A program made the translations under genes and the position numbers. Shown piece after piece: positions 1 through 8,007 of a DNA stretch of 45,829 nt. Where the stretch lies: positions 1 through 45,829 of the forward strand of contig JAADCU010000015.1 of assembly GCA_013154355.1 (NCBI GenBank), read 5' to 3'. Below the pieces are notes generated by a model. The model did no database searches and was not told the DNA's origin. It saw nothing but the letters and a program-made list of their open reading frames with translations. The first letter of the stretch is position 1; every line of letters starts with the position of its first letter. Origin of the DNA: Thermoproteota archaeon (GTDB lineage: Archaea; Thermoproteota; Thermoprotei; Thermoproteales; Thermocladiaceae).

Positions 1-9
1 AATACTAAG

Positions 10-1926
10 CTAATAATTATTTAAACATCCTTCTTTTGAGGTATATCCAGTTAGTAAATTCAATATTTCTCTCACAGGTTTCTTGTTTACGGATTCTTTG
101 TTTATTATTATGTCGTATTCTTCATAGGTTAGTGGTATGAAGTCTAGGTTGTATAGTTCTGCTGCTTGTTTTATGCCTATTCCTGCGTCTGCTTTTCCTT
201 GTGCTATTGCTGCTGCTACTGCTGTATGTGTCTTCACCTCATACGTATATCCTCTTATTTTTCTGACTAGTTCTTGGAATGGTATTCCTTTTTCTTGTGC
301 TATCTTCTTTAGGTAGAGGTCTAGTAGGTGCCTGGTTCCTGATCCTTTGTTCCTATTTACTATTCTAATATCAGGTCTCAGAAAGTCTTCTATTGATTTA
401 ATATTTTTGGGGTTTCCTTTTTGTACTATTATTCCTTGTAGTCTTTTCCATCCTTTTACCAGTATTACCTTATCTTCTATTCCTAGCTTCTTTATTATTG
501 GTTCATTATATTTTCCTGTCTCTTCATCTATTATATGTATTCCTCCTAGGTCTGCTATTCCTCTTGATACTGCTATTATTGCTCCCATTGATCCTGTTAC
601 TACTTGCTTAATCTTGTATCCTTTCTCAGCTAGCTCTGTAAGGATCTTATCTAGAGTATAGTCGTGACTTCCTATAACCACTAGGTCAGGCCTCTCCTTC
701 TGTTCAATTACTACTTTAACTTTCTCTCCTTCGTCTATGAACTCTCTATCCTCTGGCACTATTATGTATCCATCAGCATTTACTACTGGACTTATGCTTC
801 CCTGTGGTGCTTCTAGAGGATATGCTAATAACTTTCCATTTCTCTCAACTATTATCGCTGGTACATATGCTCTACGTCCTTGAGCACCAAGAATCCTCTT
901 CACAAGAATAGCTTCAGCTTCTTCACACTTCTCTTCACTACAGAGCATTCTTCCTATTAATGGTCTAACTATGAGATCAAAGACGAGTAATGCACTGTTA
1001 GGATACCCAGGTAAGCCTATCACAGGTCTACCATCTATGTCAGCTATTACTGTTGGTTTTCCAGGTTTTATAAGTAGTCCATGTATGAGAACATTACCAA
1101 GCTTTCCAAGTACTCTATAAGTTATATCCGATGTTCCAGCTGATGTTCCACCAGTTATCAACACTATATCGTTCTCTCTTACAGCATTCTCGATAGTCTT
1201 CTTAAGAACGTTCTCGTCGTCTGGAACTATGCCGTAGATTCTTGTCGTACATCCCATCTCTATACATGCTGCATTAAGCATGTACGTGTTAGAATTATAT
1301 ATCTTACCTATATCTAGAACAGATCCTGGTTCTACAAGCTCGTTTCCTGTAGCTATTATGCCTATCCTAGGTCTAACATATACTGGTACTCTATCTACTC
1401 CAACTGCTGCTAGAAGAGCTATCTCTCTGTAGCTTAACCTCGTACATTTTCTAAGTATTATCTCACCTTTAACAACGTCAGTACCTGTAAATGCTATATT
1501 TTCTCCAGGATAAGTTGATCTATATATGAGGACTCTACCATCTCTTAGAGAAGTGTACTCTACCATAACTACAGAGTCTGCTCCAGCTGGCACAGGTGCT
1601 CCTGTAGCAATCTCAACACATGTTCCCTCGTCTACCTCTATGTCAGGTCTCTGACCAGCCTCTACTCTTCCTATAAGTCTAAGCTCTACTGGAGATATCT
1701 CTGAAGCATTCTCCACATCTATACTACGTACAGCATACCCATCCATTGTCGCTCTATCAAATGGTGGAACATCTATTGGACTAGCTACATGTTCTGCAAG
1801 TACTCTACCGTGAGCCTCAGATACGTGTACATACTCTACTCCTAGAGGCCTAGGATCGAAATGTTCTACGATGAGGCTTAAAGCTTCTTCAGGTTTTAGT
1901 AGTCTATGAAACAGTTGTCTCTCCAC
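10..1926 (-). CDS. moeA: Molybdopterin biosynthesis MoeA fused to C-terminal PBP/LysR-substrate-like domain
   Basis: MoeA motifs (DRATMDGYAVR, ATGAPVPAGADSVVMVEYT, TGGTSAGTSD, GLPGYPNSALLVFD) followed by a periplasmic-binding-like domain (NRNKGSGTRHLLDLYL, AVAAAIAQGKADAGIG). Confidence 0.93.
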   Translation of the reverse strand: MERQLFHRLLKPEEALSLIVEHFDPRPLGVEYVHVSEAHGRVLAEHVASPIDVPPFDRATMDGYAVRSIDVENASEISPVELRLIGRVEAGQRPDIEVDEGTCVEIATGAPVPAGADSVVMVEYTSLRDGRVLIYRSTYPGENIAFTGTDVVKGEIILRKCTRLSYREIALLAAVGVDRVPVYVRPRIGIIATGNELVEPGSVLDIGKIYNSNTYMLNAACIEMGCTTRIYGIVPDDENVLKKTIENAVRENDIVLITGGTSAGTSDITYRVLGKLGNVLIHGLLIKPGKPTVIADIDGRPVIGLPGYPNSALLVFDLIVRPLIGRMLCSEEKCEEAEAILVKRILGAQGRRAYVPAIIVERNGKLLAYPLEAPQGSISPVVNADGYIIVPEDREFIDEGEKVKVVIEQKERPDLVVIGSHDYTLDKILTELAEKGYKIKQVVTGSMGAIIAVSRGIADLGGIHIIDEETGKYNEPIIKKLGIEDKVILVKGWKRLQGIIVQKGNPKNIKSIEDFLRPDIRIVNRNKGSGTRHLLDLYLKKIAQEKGIPFQELVRKIRGYTYEVKTHTAVAAAIAQGKADAGIGIKQAAELYNLDFIPLTYEEYDIIINKESVNKKPVREILNLLTGYTSKEGCLNNY

Positions 1927-1978
1927 TGTTCAAGAGTAAACATTTAACTACTATTTATATATTCTCTATTATCATGAT

Positions 1979-2374
1979 ATGCTGATGATACCGGTAAGAG
2001 GAGACGATACAGTAGTCAAAAAGATGGCTCAACTAATGAGAGCAGGAGCAAGATTAACAAGCTACAGCTGTCCAGCATGTGGAACACCTCTACTGCAGCT
2101 CAAATCTGGAGAGTACTACTGTGCTAGATGTGATAGACAGGTAGTCATAGTACGTAGTGAGGAAGAGGAAGCACAGGTAACAATGAAGTTCGGTCTAGCA
2201 GAGGTCAGAGAGATAGTATTTCAGAAAATACTCATGCTAGGTAGAACACTAGAGAAGATTCCTCCAAGCGAGCTTGAGTCTATGCAGGAAGTAACTAGAA
2301 ATCTCCTACTTCTACTTGAGGCCTTTGACAAGCTTAACAAGATAATAAGAGAGTCTGAAAGAGAGCGAAGATGA
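1979..2374 (+). CDS. Sjogren's/scleroderma autoantigen 1 (p27)-type zinc-finger protein
   Basis: CPACGTPLLQLKSGEYYCARCDR zinc ribbon near the N-terminus; stop overlaps the start of the next gene. Confidence 0.75.
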   Translation: MLMIPVRGDDTVVKKMAQLMRAGARLTSYSCPACGTPLLQLKSGEYYCARCDRQVVIVRSEEEEAQVTMKFGLAEVREIVFQKILMLGRTLEKIPPSELESMQEVTRNLLLLLEAFDKLNKIIRESERERR

Positions 2375-3165
2375 GAATAATAACGTTACTCACAGACTTT
2401 GGAACAAGAGATTACTTTGTACCTTCAATGAAAGGAGTTATCTTATCTATATGTGATAATGTTCATATAGTAGATATAACTCATGAAGTTCCTCCACAAA
2501 ATGTTAAGAGAGGAGCAGTACTTTTATGGGCATGTTATAAGTACTTTCCTAGAGATACTATACATGTAGTAGTTGTCGATCCTGGAGTAGGAACAGAGAG
2601 AAAACCTATAATAGTTAGATCAAGAAACTACTACTTCATAGGTCCTGATAATGGTGTCCTGATACCAGCAGCAGAGGATGATGGAATAGTTAAGGTATAT
2701 GAGATAATTGTGGAAAAGGTTTCTAGAGGAAAGATATCGAGGACGTTTCATGGTAGAGACATTTTTGCACCTGCAGCAGCATTATTAGCCTCTGGTATCG
2801 ACGTTGAGGAGATAGGTAGACCATTAGATAGTTATGATAGAAGTATAATTATTGAGAAAGCTAGAAAGATATCTGAGAATGCTTTTGAGGCTCAGGTAGT
2901 CTATATCGATAGATTTGGAAATGTCTATACTAGTGTGAGAGAAGAAGATCTTAAAGAACAACCAAGATACATAATAGTTAGACTAGGATCAGAAAGAGAG
3001 ATCAAGCTACCTTTTGTTGATGCTTATGGTAGAGTTCCAGTAGGTAGTGATCTAGCCTTGATAAATAGTGAAGGTTTTCTAGAGTTAGCTACGAATCATG
3101 GAGACTTCTCTAACAAGTATGGTATTAAGGAGCTTGATAAACTTATGATTATGGTAGAGTACTGA
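2371..3165 (+). CDS. SAM hydroxide adenosyltransferase / DUF62 family
   Basis: ITLLTDFGTRDYFVPSMKGVI, VVDPGVGTERKPI, GPDNGVL, FHGRDIFAPAAA, IDRFGNVYTS. Confidence 0.92.
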   Translation: MRIITLLTDFGTRDYFVPSMKGVILSICDNVHIVDITHEVPPQNVKRGAVLLWACYKYFPRDTIHVVVVDPGVGTERKPIIVRSRNYYFIGPDNGVLIPAAEDDGIVKVYEIIVEKVSRGKISRTFHGRDIFAPAAALLASGIDVEEIGRPLDSYDRSIIIEKARKISENAFEAQVVYIDRFGNVYTSVREEDLKEQPRYIIVRLGSEREIKLPFVDAYGRVPVGSDLALINSEGFLELATNHGDFSNKYGIKELDKLMIMVEY

Positions 3166-3216
3166 TATTGCTCATAAAGGTATTGCTTAAATAGGAGAAC
3201 AGGGACTAGTTTAACC

Positions 3217-3594
3217 ATGTCTAAACCAGACGTAGTGAAAGTAGTCATAATAGCTTGCAAGAAGATAAGAGAACAAGGACTATGTCCAGGAGATGCAAAA
3301 TGCCTCATCGCATCAATGAGAAAAGAAGGAAAGTTTGCACAGTTTGGAGATAAGGAAGTAAGAGTCATAGCTATAGTAGACTGTGGAGAATGTCCAGGAA
3401 CAAGAGTAGGAGCAGTACTAACATGGCTTAAGCCAGTACTAGACAAGCTAGGAGAGAAGCCCGACGCAGTCATGGTAGGAACATGCATCATGAGAATGTG
3501 CAAGTACAAGGACGAGATCTTAGAGAGACTGAAAAAGATCTGTCAAGTACCAGTAATAGAAGGAACACACGAGTACGCAGCACCATTCCCGTAA
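3217..3594 (+). CDS. CGGC-domain protein (putative metal-binding)
   Basis: Conserved Cys pattern CPGDAKC, DCGECPG, GTCIMRMC, typical of CGGC-domain proteins. Confidence 0.75.
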   Translation: MSKPDVVKVVIIACKKIREQGLCPGDAKCLIASMRKEGKFAQFGDKEVRVIAIVDCGECPGTRVGAVLTWLKPVLDKLGEKPDAVMVGTCIMRMCKYKDEILERLKKICQVPVIEGTHEYAAPFP

Positions 3595-3652
3595 AGGACC
3601 TAAAAGACACTACTGACCTAACTTTCCTCATAATATTTTTATGATAATCTAT

Positions 3653-3729
3653 TGGTAGCGGGGGGTGGATTTGAACCACCGACCTCGGGGTTATGAGCCC
3701 CGCAGGATACCTGGCTTCCCCACCCCGCT
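3653..3729 (-). tRNA. Initiator tRNA-Met(CAT), copy 1, encoded CCA
   Basis: Reverse complement AGCGGGGTGGGGAAGCCAGGTATCCTGCGGGGCTCATAACCCCGAGGTCGGTGGTTCAAATCCACCCCCCGCTACCA: full cloverleaf, A1:U72 pair and GGG/CCC anticodon stem characteristic of archaeal initiator tRNA. Confidence 0.96.
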
Positions 3730-3764
3730 TGCTTTGCAAGCTTCACCTATAGTGACTGTCCTAT

Positions 3765-3786
3765 CTTTAAAAACCATTCTCCGTGA
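3765..3786 (-). promoter_or_regulatory. tRNA-iMet copy 1 promoter (BRE/TATA-like)
   Basis: Minus strand TCACGGAGAATGGTTTTTAAAG about 36-57 nt upstream of the mature 5' end; shares TCACGGAGAA with copy 2 at the same offset. Confidence 0.6.
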
Positions 3787-3859
3787 TTATGCATGTGATA
3801 TTTTATCAATTTCTAATTAGAGATTGCTTATTAAGTTGAAACGAGGTTCCTAGCTTAAC

Positions 3860-4099
3860 ATGTCGTTAGAGTCTTCAGAATACGTCACTATTCAGGTGCG
3901 AGTTCCTAGATGGATTAAAGAAATTCTTGATAAGTATAGTATAGATATTGAGCTTATCGTTCAGAAGATTCTTGAGCATGAGATGAAGACAATAATGTTA
4001 AGAGAAATTGAGAAAGAGCTCGATAAGATACGTAACAAGCTTAACATGACTGATGAAGAGATCGTGAGACTCATACGTGAAGATAGGGATAGAATGTGA
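3860..4099 (+). CDS. vapB: VapB-type antitoxin
   Basis: Small protein YVTIQVRVPRWIKEILDKYSIDIELIVQKILEHEMK overlapping a PIN-domain ORF by 4 nt. Confidence 0.8.
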   Translation: MSLESSEYVTIQVRVPRWIKEILDKYSIDIELIVQKILEHEMKTIMLREIEKELDKIRNKLNMTDEEIVRLIREDRDRM

Positions 4100-4527
4100 C
4101 TGTGAGATACGTGTTCGATGCTTCTGCAATAATAAACTTATTGAGAAAGAACGTGCTAAGTCCATTCCTACATGGTGCAACACTTGACCTAGCACTATAC
4201 GAGACTCTTAATGCATTATGGAAGGAGTATAAGCTCTTAAAGAAAATAGATGAAGAAACTTTAAACGATTTCGTAAATATTTTATGTAAGATATTTAAAA
4301 TTCTTGAACTATATTCAATAAGAGGATTCGAGAGACAAATTCTTGATATAGCATGTAAGGAAAAGATAACGATATATGATGCAGCATATCTTGTGTTGGC
4401 GATATCTAAGAATGCTATACTTATCACAGATGATGGAGAACTCGCTAGAGTAGCTGAGAGGTATGTTAGGGTGCTCTCAAGTGAAGATTTAAGGAGGATT
4501 GTAAGTGGTAGCGGGGGGTGGATTTGA
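4096..4527 (+). CDS. vapC: VapC-type PIN-domain ribonuclease toxin
   Basis: PIN motifs intact: YVFDASAI, YETLNALW, YDAAYLVLA, ITDDGELA. The C-terminal SGSGGWI* is read from the antisense of tRNA copy 2. Confidence 0.9.
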   Translation: MTVRYVFDASAIINLLRKNVLSPFLHGATLDLALYETLNALWKEYKLLKKIDEETLNDFVNILCKIFKILELYSIRGFERQILDIACKEKITIYDAAYLVLAISKNAILITDDGELARVAERYVRVLSSEDLRRIVSGSGGWI

Positions 4528-4582
4528 ACCACCGACCTCGGGGTTATGAGCCCCGCAGGATACCTGGCTTCCCCACCCCGCT
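4506..4582 (-). tRNA. Initiator tRNA-Met(CAT), copy 2, encoded CCA
   Basis: Identical in sequence to copy 1 (78-bp perfect repeat 3653-3730 = 4506-4583). Confidence 0.96.
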
Positions 4583-4615
4583 TCTCTTACTGTTCGAGAT
4601 GTAGTTTCTGCATAG

Positions 4616-4638
4616 GTTTTATAACACTTTCTCCGTGA
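4616..4638 (-). promoter_or_regulatory. tRNA-iMet copy 2 promoter (TATA-like plus conserved upstream decamer)
   Basis: Minus strand TCACGGAGAAAGTGTTATAAAAC at an offset matching copy 1. Confidence 0.6.
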
Positions 4639-4741
4639 GCTATCTTGCTTGTTCTGTCCCTTATGGTAGCATTTTTATGCTTGTACATCAATGTTGTCTA
4701 GGAACTTTTAAATACTTCTAACAGGTAAATTATGACCGTAC

Positions 4742-5244
4742 ATGATAGATGTTTACGAGATTGTTAAGAGTTGTCTCACAAGCTCTTTTCTAAGAATGTT
4801 TAGAAACGATATAGTATCTCTAGTACTTTACGGATCGTATGCTAGACGTGAAGCAAGGCCAGACAGCGATGTTAATGTTATAGTTGTTCTAGAGAGAGTT
4901 TCTGAAGATAGATTCGAACTTCATAAGTTACTTGATAATGTTGAGAATAACTTCTGGAACTGTCTGGCTGAGTTCGGAATATATAGAAGACCTGTAATTT
5001 CTCCAGTAGTGTTAGATAGAGAAAGTGCAAGAGTCTTTCAACCATTATAGTTGATGCTATATTTGATGCAGAGATACTCTATTATAAAGATGGATTTATG
5101 AGAAACGTGTTGGAGAAGGTGCGTAAGAAGCTTGCTAAGCTTGGTGCAAGAAGAGAAAGGATAGGGAAGATATGGTATGTTAATTTAAAACCTGATTACA
5201 GATTTAGAGAAATAATCGATCTTTCTTTAGAAGATGACGAATAA
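4742..5244 (+). pseudogene. Minimal nucleotidyltransferase (MNT) antitoxin, frameshifted near 5041-5050
   Basis: ORF 4742-5050 has GSYARREARPDSDVNVIVV; the continuation IIVDAIFDAEILYYKDGFMRNVLEKVRKKLAKLGARRERIGKIWYVNLKPDYRFREIIDLSLEDDE* is in the -1 frame to 5244, overlapping the HEPN start. Confidence 0.75.
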
Positions 5245-5596
5245 TATAGAGCTAGCTTTAGCATATGTAGAGGAAACTAAGAGAAGATTAAGGACTGCGT
5301 TAAGATTGATAGGTATTGAGCCTCCTAAAGTATATGATGTAGGACCTGTACTTATGCAGAATAGAGGAAAAATTCTAAATTTCTTTAGAGAAAAGATTCC
5401 AGAACTAGTAGCAATATCAAGATGGCTTAGAAGAGAAAGAGAACCATCAATGTACGGTGATGAAGAACTTGGGATACCTCCTACGAAACTATATACTGAA
5501 CCCTATGCTAGGAAAGCTTGTGAGAGTGCTATAATGGTTTTAACAGAAGTTGATAAGTTATTTAATCACGTGTTAAGAGGCGAGGACAGGATGTAA
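5234..5596 (+). CDS. HEPN-domain protein (partner of MNT)
   Basis: RWLRREREPSMYGDEELGIPPTKLYT...AIMVLTEVDKL pattern of archaeal HEPN proteins; overlaps the MNT tail. Confidence 0.75.
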   Translation: MTNNIELALAYVEETKRRLRTALRLIGIEPPKVYDVGPVLMQNRGKILNFFREKIPELVAISRWLRREREPSMYGDEELGIPPTKLYTEPYARKACESAIMVLTEVDKLFNHVLRGEDRM

Positions 5597-5689
5597 GCGA
5601 GCTTTTTATTATCTCAATGTCTCGATGGTATGCTAGGGGTAATGCTGAAGTTGCAGCCTTACCGAACGAATGAGGAAGGGACGTATTGC

Positions 5690-6271
5690 TTAGCTCTGGG
5701 TTGATGTTTTCTGTGTCGCTTGTTGTTCTAGTTTGGGTAGTAGTGTCTTTCTTAGTCTCTCTATTGTTGCTTTCTGCTTCTGTCTTAATCTTCTTCTCCT
5801 GTCTATGTATCTTCCTACTAGCCATGCGAAGTCTGGATCGTTCTTTATTGCTGGGTGATGTGGGTCTACTAGTATGACTTCGAAGTATTTGTAGAGTCCG
5901 TCTTCTCCTACCCAGTATGATCCTAGTACCTCCATGTTAGGGTACTTTCTTGCTGCTCTTTCCTCAGCTATTAGTTGTAGACTCTTCTTCGTTGTGTGAC
6001 CATATACTCCCATTCTCTTAGGTCTTCTACCACACTTAGGTCTAGGCTTGTTCATTGGTCCCTTCCTCACACGTACTCTCACCACTATTATTCCCTGCTT
6101 AGCCTTGTAACCATACTTTCTAGCCTTATCTACCCTAGTAGGCTTCTCTAACCTGACAATTGCTGGATCTCTCCTCCATTTGATTAGTCTCTGCCTAAGT
6201 ATTAGACTTATCAGTCCCTTGCTAGGTCTCTTCCATATCTGCCCTAGGTAATAGTAGAACGACTTCGCCAT
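5690..6271 (-). CDS. rpl15e: 50S ribosomal protein L15e
   Basis: [16 protein letters not shown]...[52 protein letters not shown]. Confidence 0.97.
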   Translation of the reverse strand: MAKSFYYYLGQIWKRPSKGLISLILRQRLIKWRRDPAIVRLEKPTRVDKARKYGYKAKQGIIVVRVRVRKGPMNKPRPKCGRRPKRMGVYGHTTKKSLQLIAEERAARKYPNMEVLGSYWVGEDGLYKYFEVILVDPHHPAIKNDPDFAWLVGRYIDRRRRLRQKQKATIERLRKTLLPKLEQQATQKTSTQS

Positions 6272-6297
6272 GCTCAGCCACGTACACCTAGGCTAGC

Positions 6298-7383
6298 CTA
6301 TTTAAATTCTTTCTCAAGCCTTAAAAATGCTCTAGATAAAGCATATGAGTATGCTGAAGTATATATTGGAAGACCACTATACATCGAGTAAATGGAGAAC
6401 ACACACGGAACATATATCCCATATACATCATTTAGGAAGGAGTAAAATACCTCCTCTGCAAAAGGTAGACAAGAAAAAGATGAGCAATATACATCAGAAC
6501 ATAGAGAAAAACCATTAAAACAAGCAACACGAGAGCAGACTCTACAAGAATCATAATCAACACAGGACCTGAAAAACGATATATCACGATACTTGTACCT
6601 TAAACTACTTAGTAGATCACCAATATGAAGAATACAGAACCTATCTGAGACCAACATATCTATCTTCAACTCCCTCGAAAATCCTGAATAAAGAAATAGA
6701 AATGATCTAAGAAGAAGTTCAAAATCTCTCACAACTCTATCATATTCAACCTTGAATAACCTACAAGAACATGATCTGACACGAGGCTTATCAGAGAATA
6801 TATCGAACCTGATAACGTTTTTGTCAGAACAATATTCAGAGAAATCAATACTCTCAATATAGGGAATCTCAGAAACTATCTCACGAACTTTCTTACTAAT
6901 TTTAATATCTACAACATCTCTAAACAATATATAGAATTCTAACATCTTGAAGATATCAGATCCATCTAACATATACGATCTAGATCTACCTGAACATACA
7001 TCTTTTAAGAACTCAAAATCAGCATAAGATGGTACGATAGTAACTTCATCACCACATATTATTAAACCTCTTCTGACAAGAATCTCACGACCATTAACAT
7101 ATACTCTATCACGATCTATAACAACATTATCAAGGTCATCGACCTCTATAGTATCAAAACTTGTTAGAATATTATAATATCTATCTGTCACAAGGTAAGC
7201 ACATTCAGGTTCTCTATTCTTTATAAACATGTGAGGTACAACATCTATCAATGTTATCTTGTTCCTTATATCGATCTTAGATGATGTAATAATCAATATG
7301 TCATTCATGATCTTACTAAGGTTCTTAAGAATCATTAATGTTCCTACATTTATTCCAACTATGCATGCAGAGTATCTTCCCAC
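6298..7383 (-). CDS. Hypothetical Cys-rich protein, weak Rossmann-like N-terminus
   Basis: 361-aa ORF; N-terminal CIVGINVGTLMILKNL resembles a degenerate dinucleotide-binding fold; C-terminal half has many Cys. Confidence 0.6.
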   Translation of the reverse strand: MGRYSACIVGINVGTLMILKNLSKIMNDILIITSSKIDIRNKITLIDVVPHMFIKNREPECAYLVTDRYYNILTSFDTIEVDDLDNVVIDRDRVYVNGREILVRRGLIICGDEVTIVPSYADFEFLKDVCSGRSRSYMLDGSDIFKMLEFYILFRDVVDIKISKKVREIVSEIPYIESIDFSEYCSDKNVIRFDIFSDKPRVRSCSCRLFKVEYDRVVRDFELLLRSFLFLYSGFSRELKIDMLVSDRFCILHIGDLLSSLRYKYRDISFFRSCVDYDSCRVCSRVACFNGFSLCSDVYCSSFSCLPFAEEVFYSFLNDVYGIYVPCVFSIYSMYSGLPIYTSAYSYALSRAFLRLEKEFK

Positions 7384-7444
7384 TCTACTCAGGATATGTA
7401 GAGGTTACTCCTTATTAATCTAACGTCTCTACTAATTTTTAACT

Positions 7445-7960
7445 ATGGAGAAGAGAGATATTGTGAATATTTTTACAAGATTCTTCAATTGTGTTGTATT
7501 AAGTATTGAAGATCTTATAATGATATTTCTATACTATGCTAGGGAAAGGAAAATGAGTTTACTTAAGATTATGCTTCTAATGTTCAGATATAGAGATCTC
7601 TATGGTATAGTTTTTGAGGTTCCTCCTATCATATCTATTAACGTTTTTAGATGTTTAAAGAAGCTCATAAATAGTGGATTATTATCTATCTTGGATGGTT
7701 ACGTGATGCTTACTGACAGTGGTTACAGGTATGTGTCTAGTCTGGTTAATAAGTTAAGATCTTGTAAATATGTTGTTGCTGGTTCTCTTGTTAAGCCTCA
7801 GATAGACTTTATTAGAGATTTATCTTTTAATGTGTCTAGTATAGAGAATTCTGATGTAGAATCTGTTTATAAGAGTTCTATATTGAACTATGTTGTTGAT
7901 GATTTATCTTGTTATGATGTTCTTCATCTTGTTAGACTTGTTCTTGATCAAGTGTGTTAG
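7445..7960 (+). CDS. Hypothetical winged-helix-like protein
   Basis: 171-aa ORF; CLKKLINSGLLSILDGYVMLTDSGYRYVSSL resembles a wHTH recognition helix plus wing. Confidence 0.5.
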   Translation: MEKRDIVNIFTRFFNCVVLSIEDLIMIFLYYARERKMSLLKIMLLMFRYRDLYGIVFEVPPIISINVFRCLKKLINSGLLSILDGYVMLTDSGYRYVSSLVNKLRSCKYVVAGSLVKPQIDFIRDLSFNVSSIENSDVESVYKSSILNYVVDDLSCYDVLHLVRLVLDQVC

Positions 7961-8007
7961 AGTTGTGTGTTTATAAGTCTCATAAGATAATATAGTGTGA
8001 GGGTCTC

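Larger units (their letters stand above)
3653..4583. repeat. Pair of 78-bp direct repeats (full initiator tRNA genes) flanking vapBC; repeat units 3653-3730 and 4506-4583
   Basis: Direct comparison: identical over 78 bp, flanks diverge, with residual similarity about 57 bp into the tRNA promoter side. Confidence 0.95.

Noticed and set aside
347-661. 104-aa plus ORF opposite moeA
   Set aside because: Shadow of the moeA PBP-like domain.
3488-3739. 83-aa minus ORF across tRNA-iMet copy 1
   Set aside because: Mostly tRNA and antisense of the CGGC gene; no protein-like composition.
4049-4058. TGATGA inside vapB considered as a C box
   Set aside because: No D/D' CTGA at guide spacing.
4071-4532. 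153-aa minus-strand ORF opposite vapC
   Set aside because: Shadow ORF running from the tRNA antisense; vapC has all PIN motifs.
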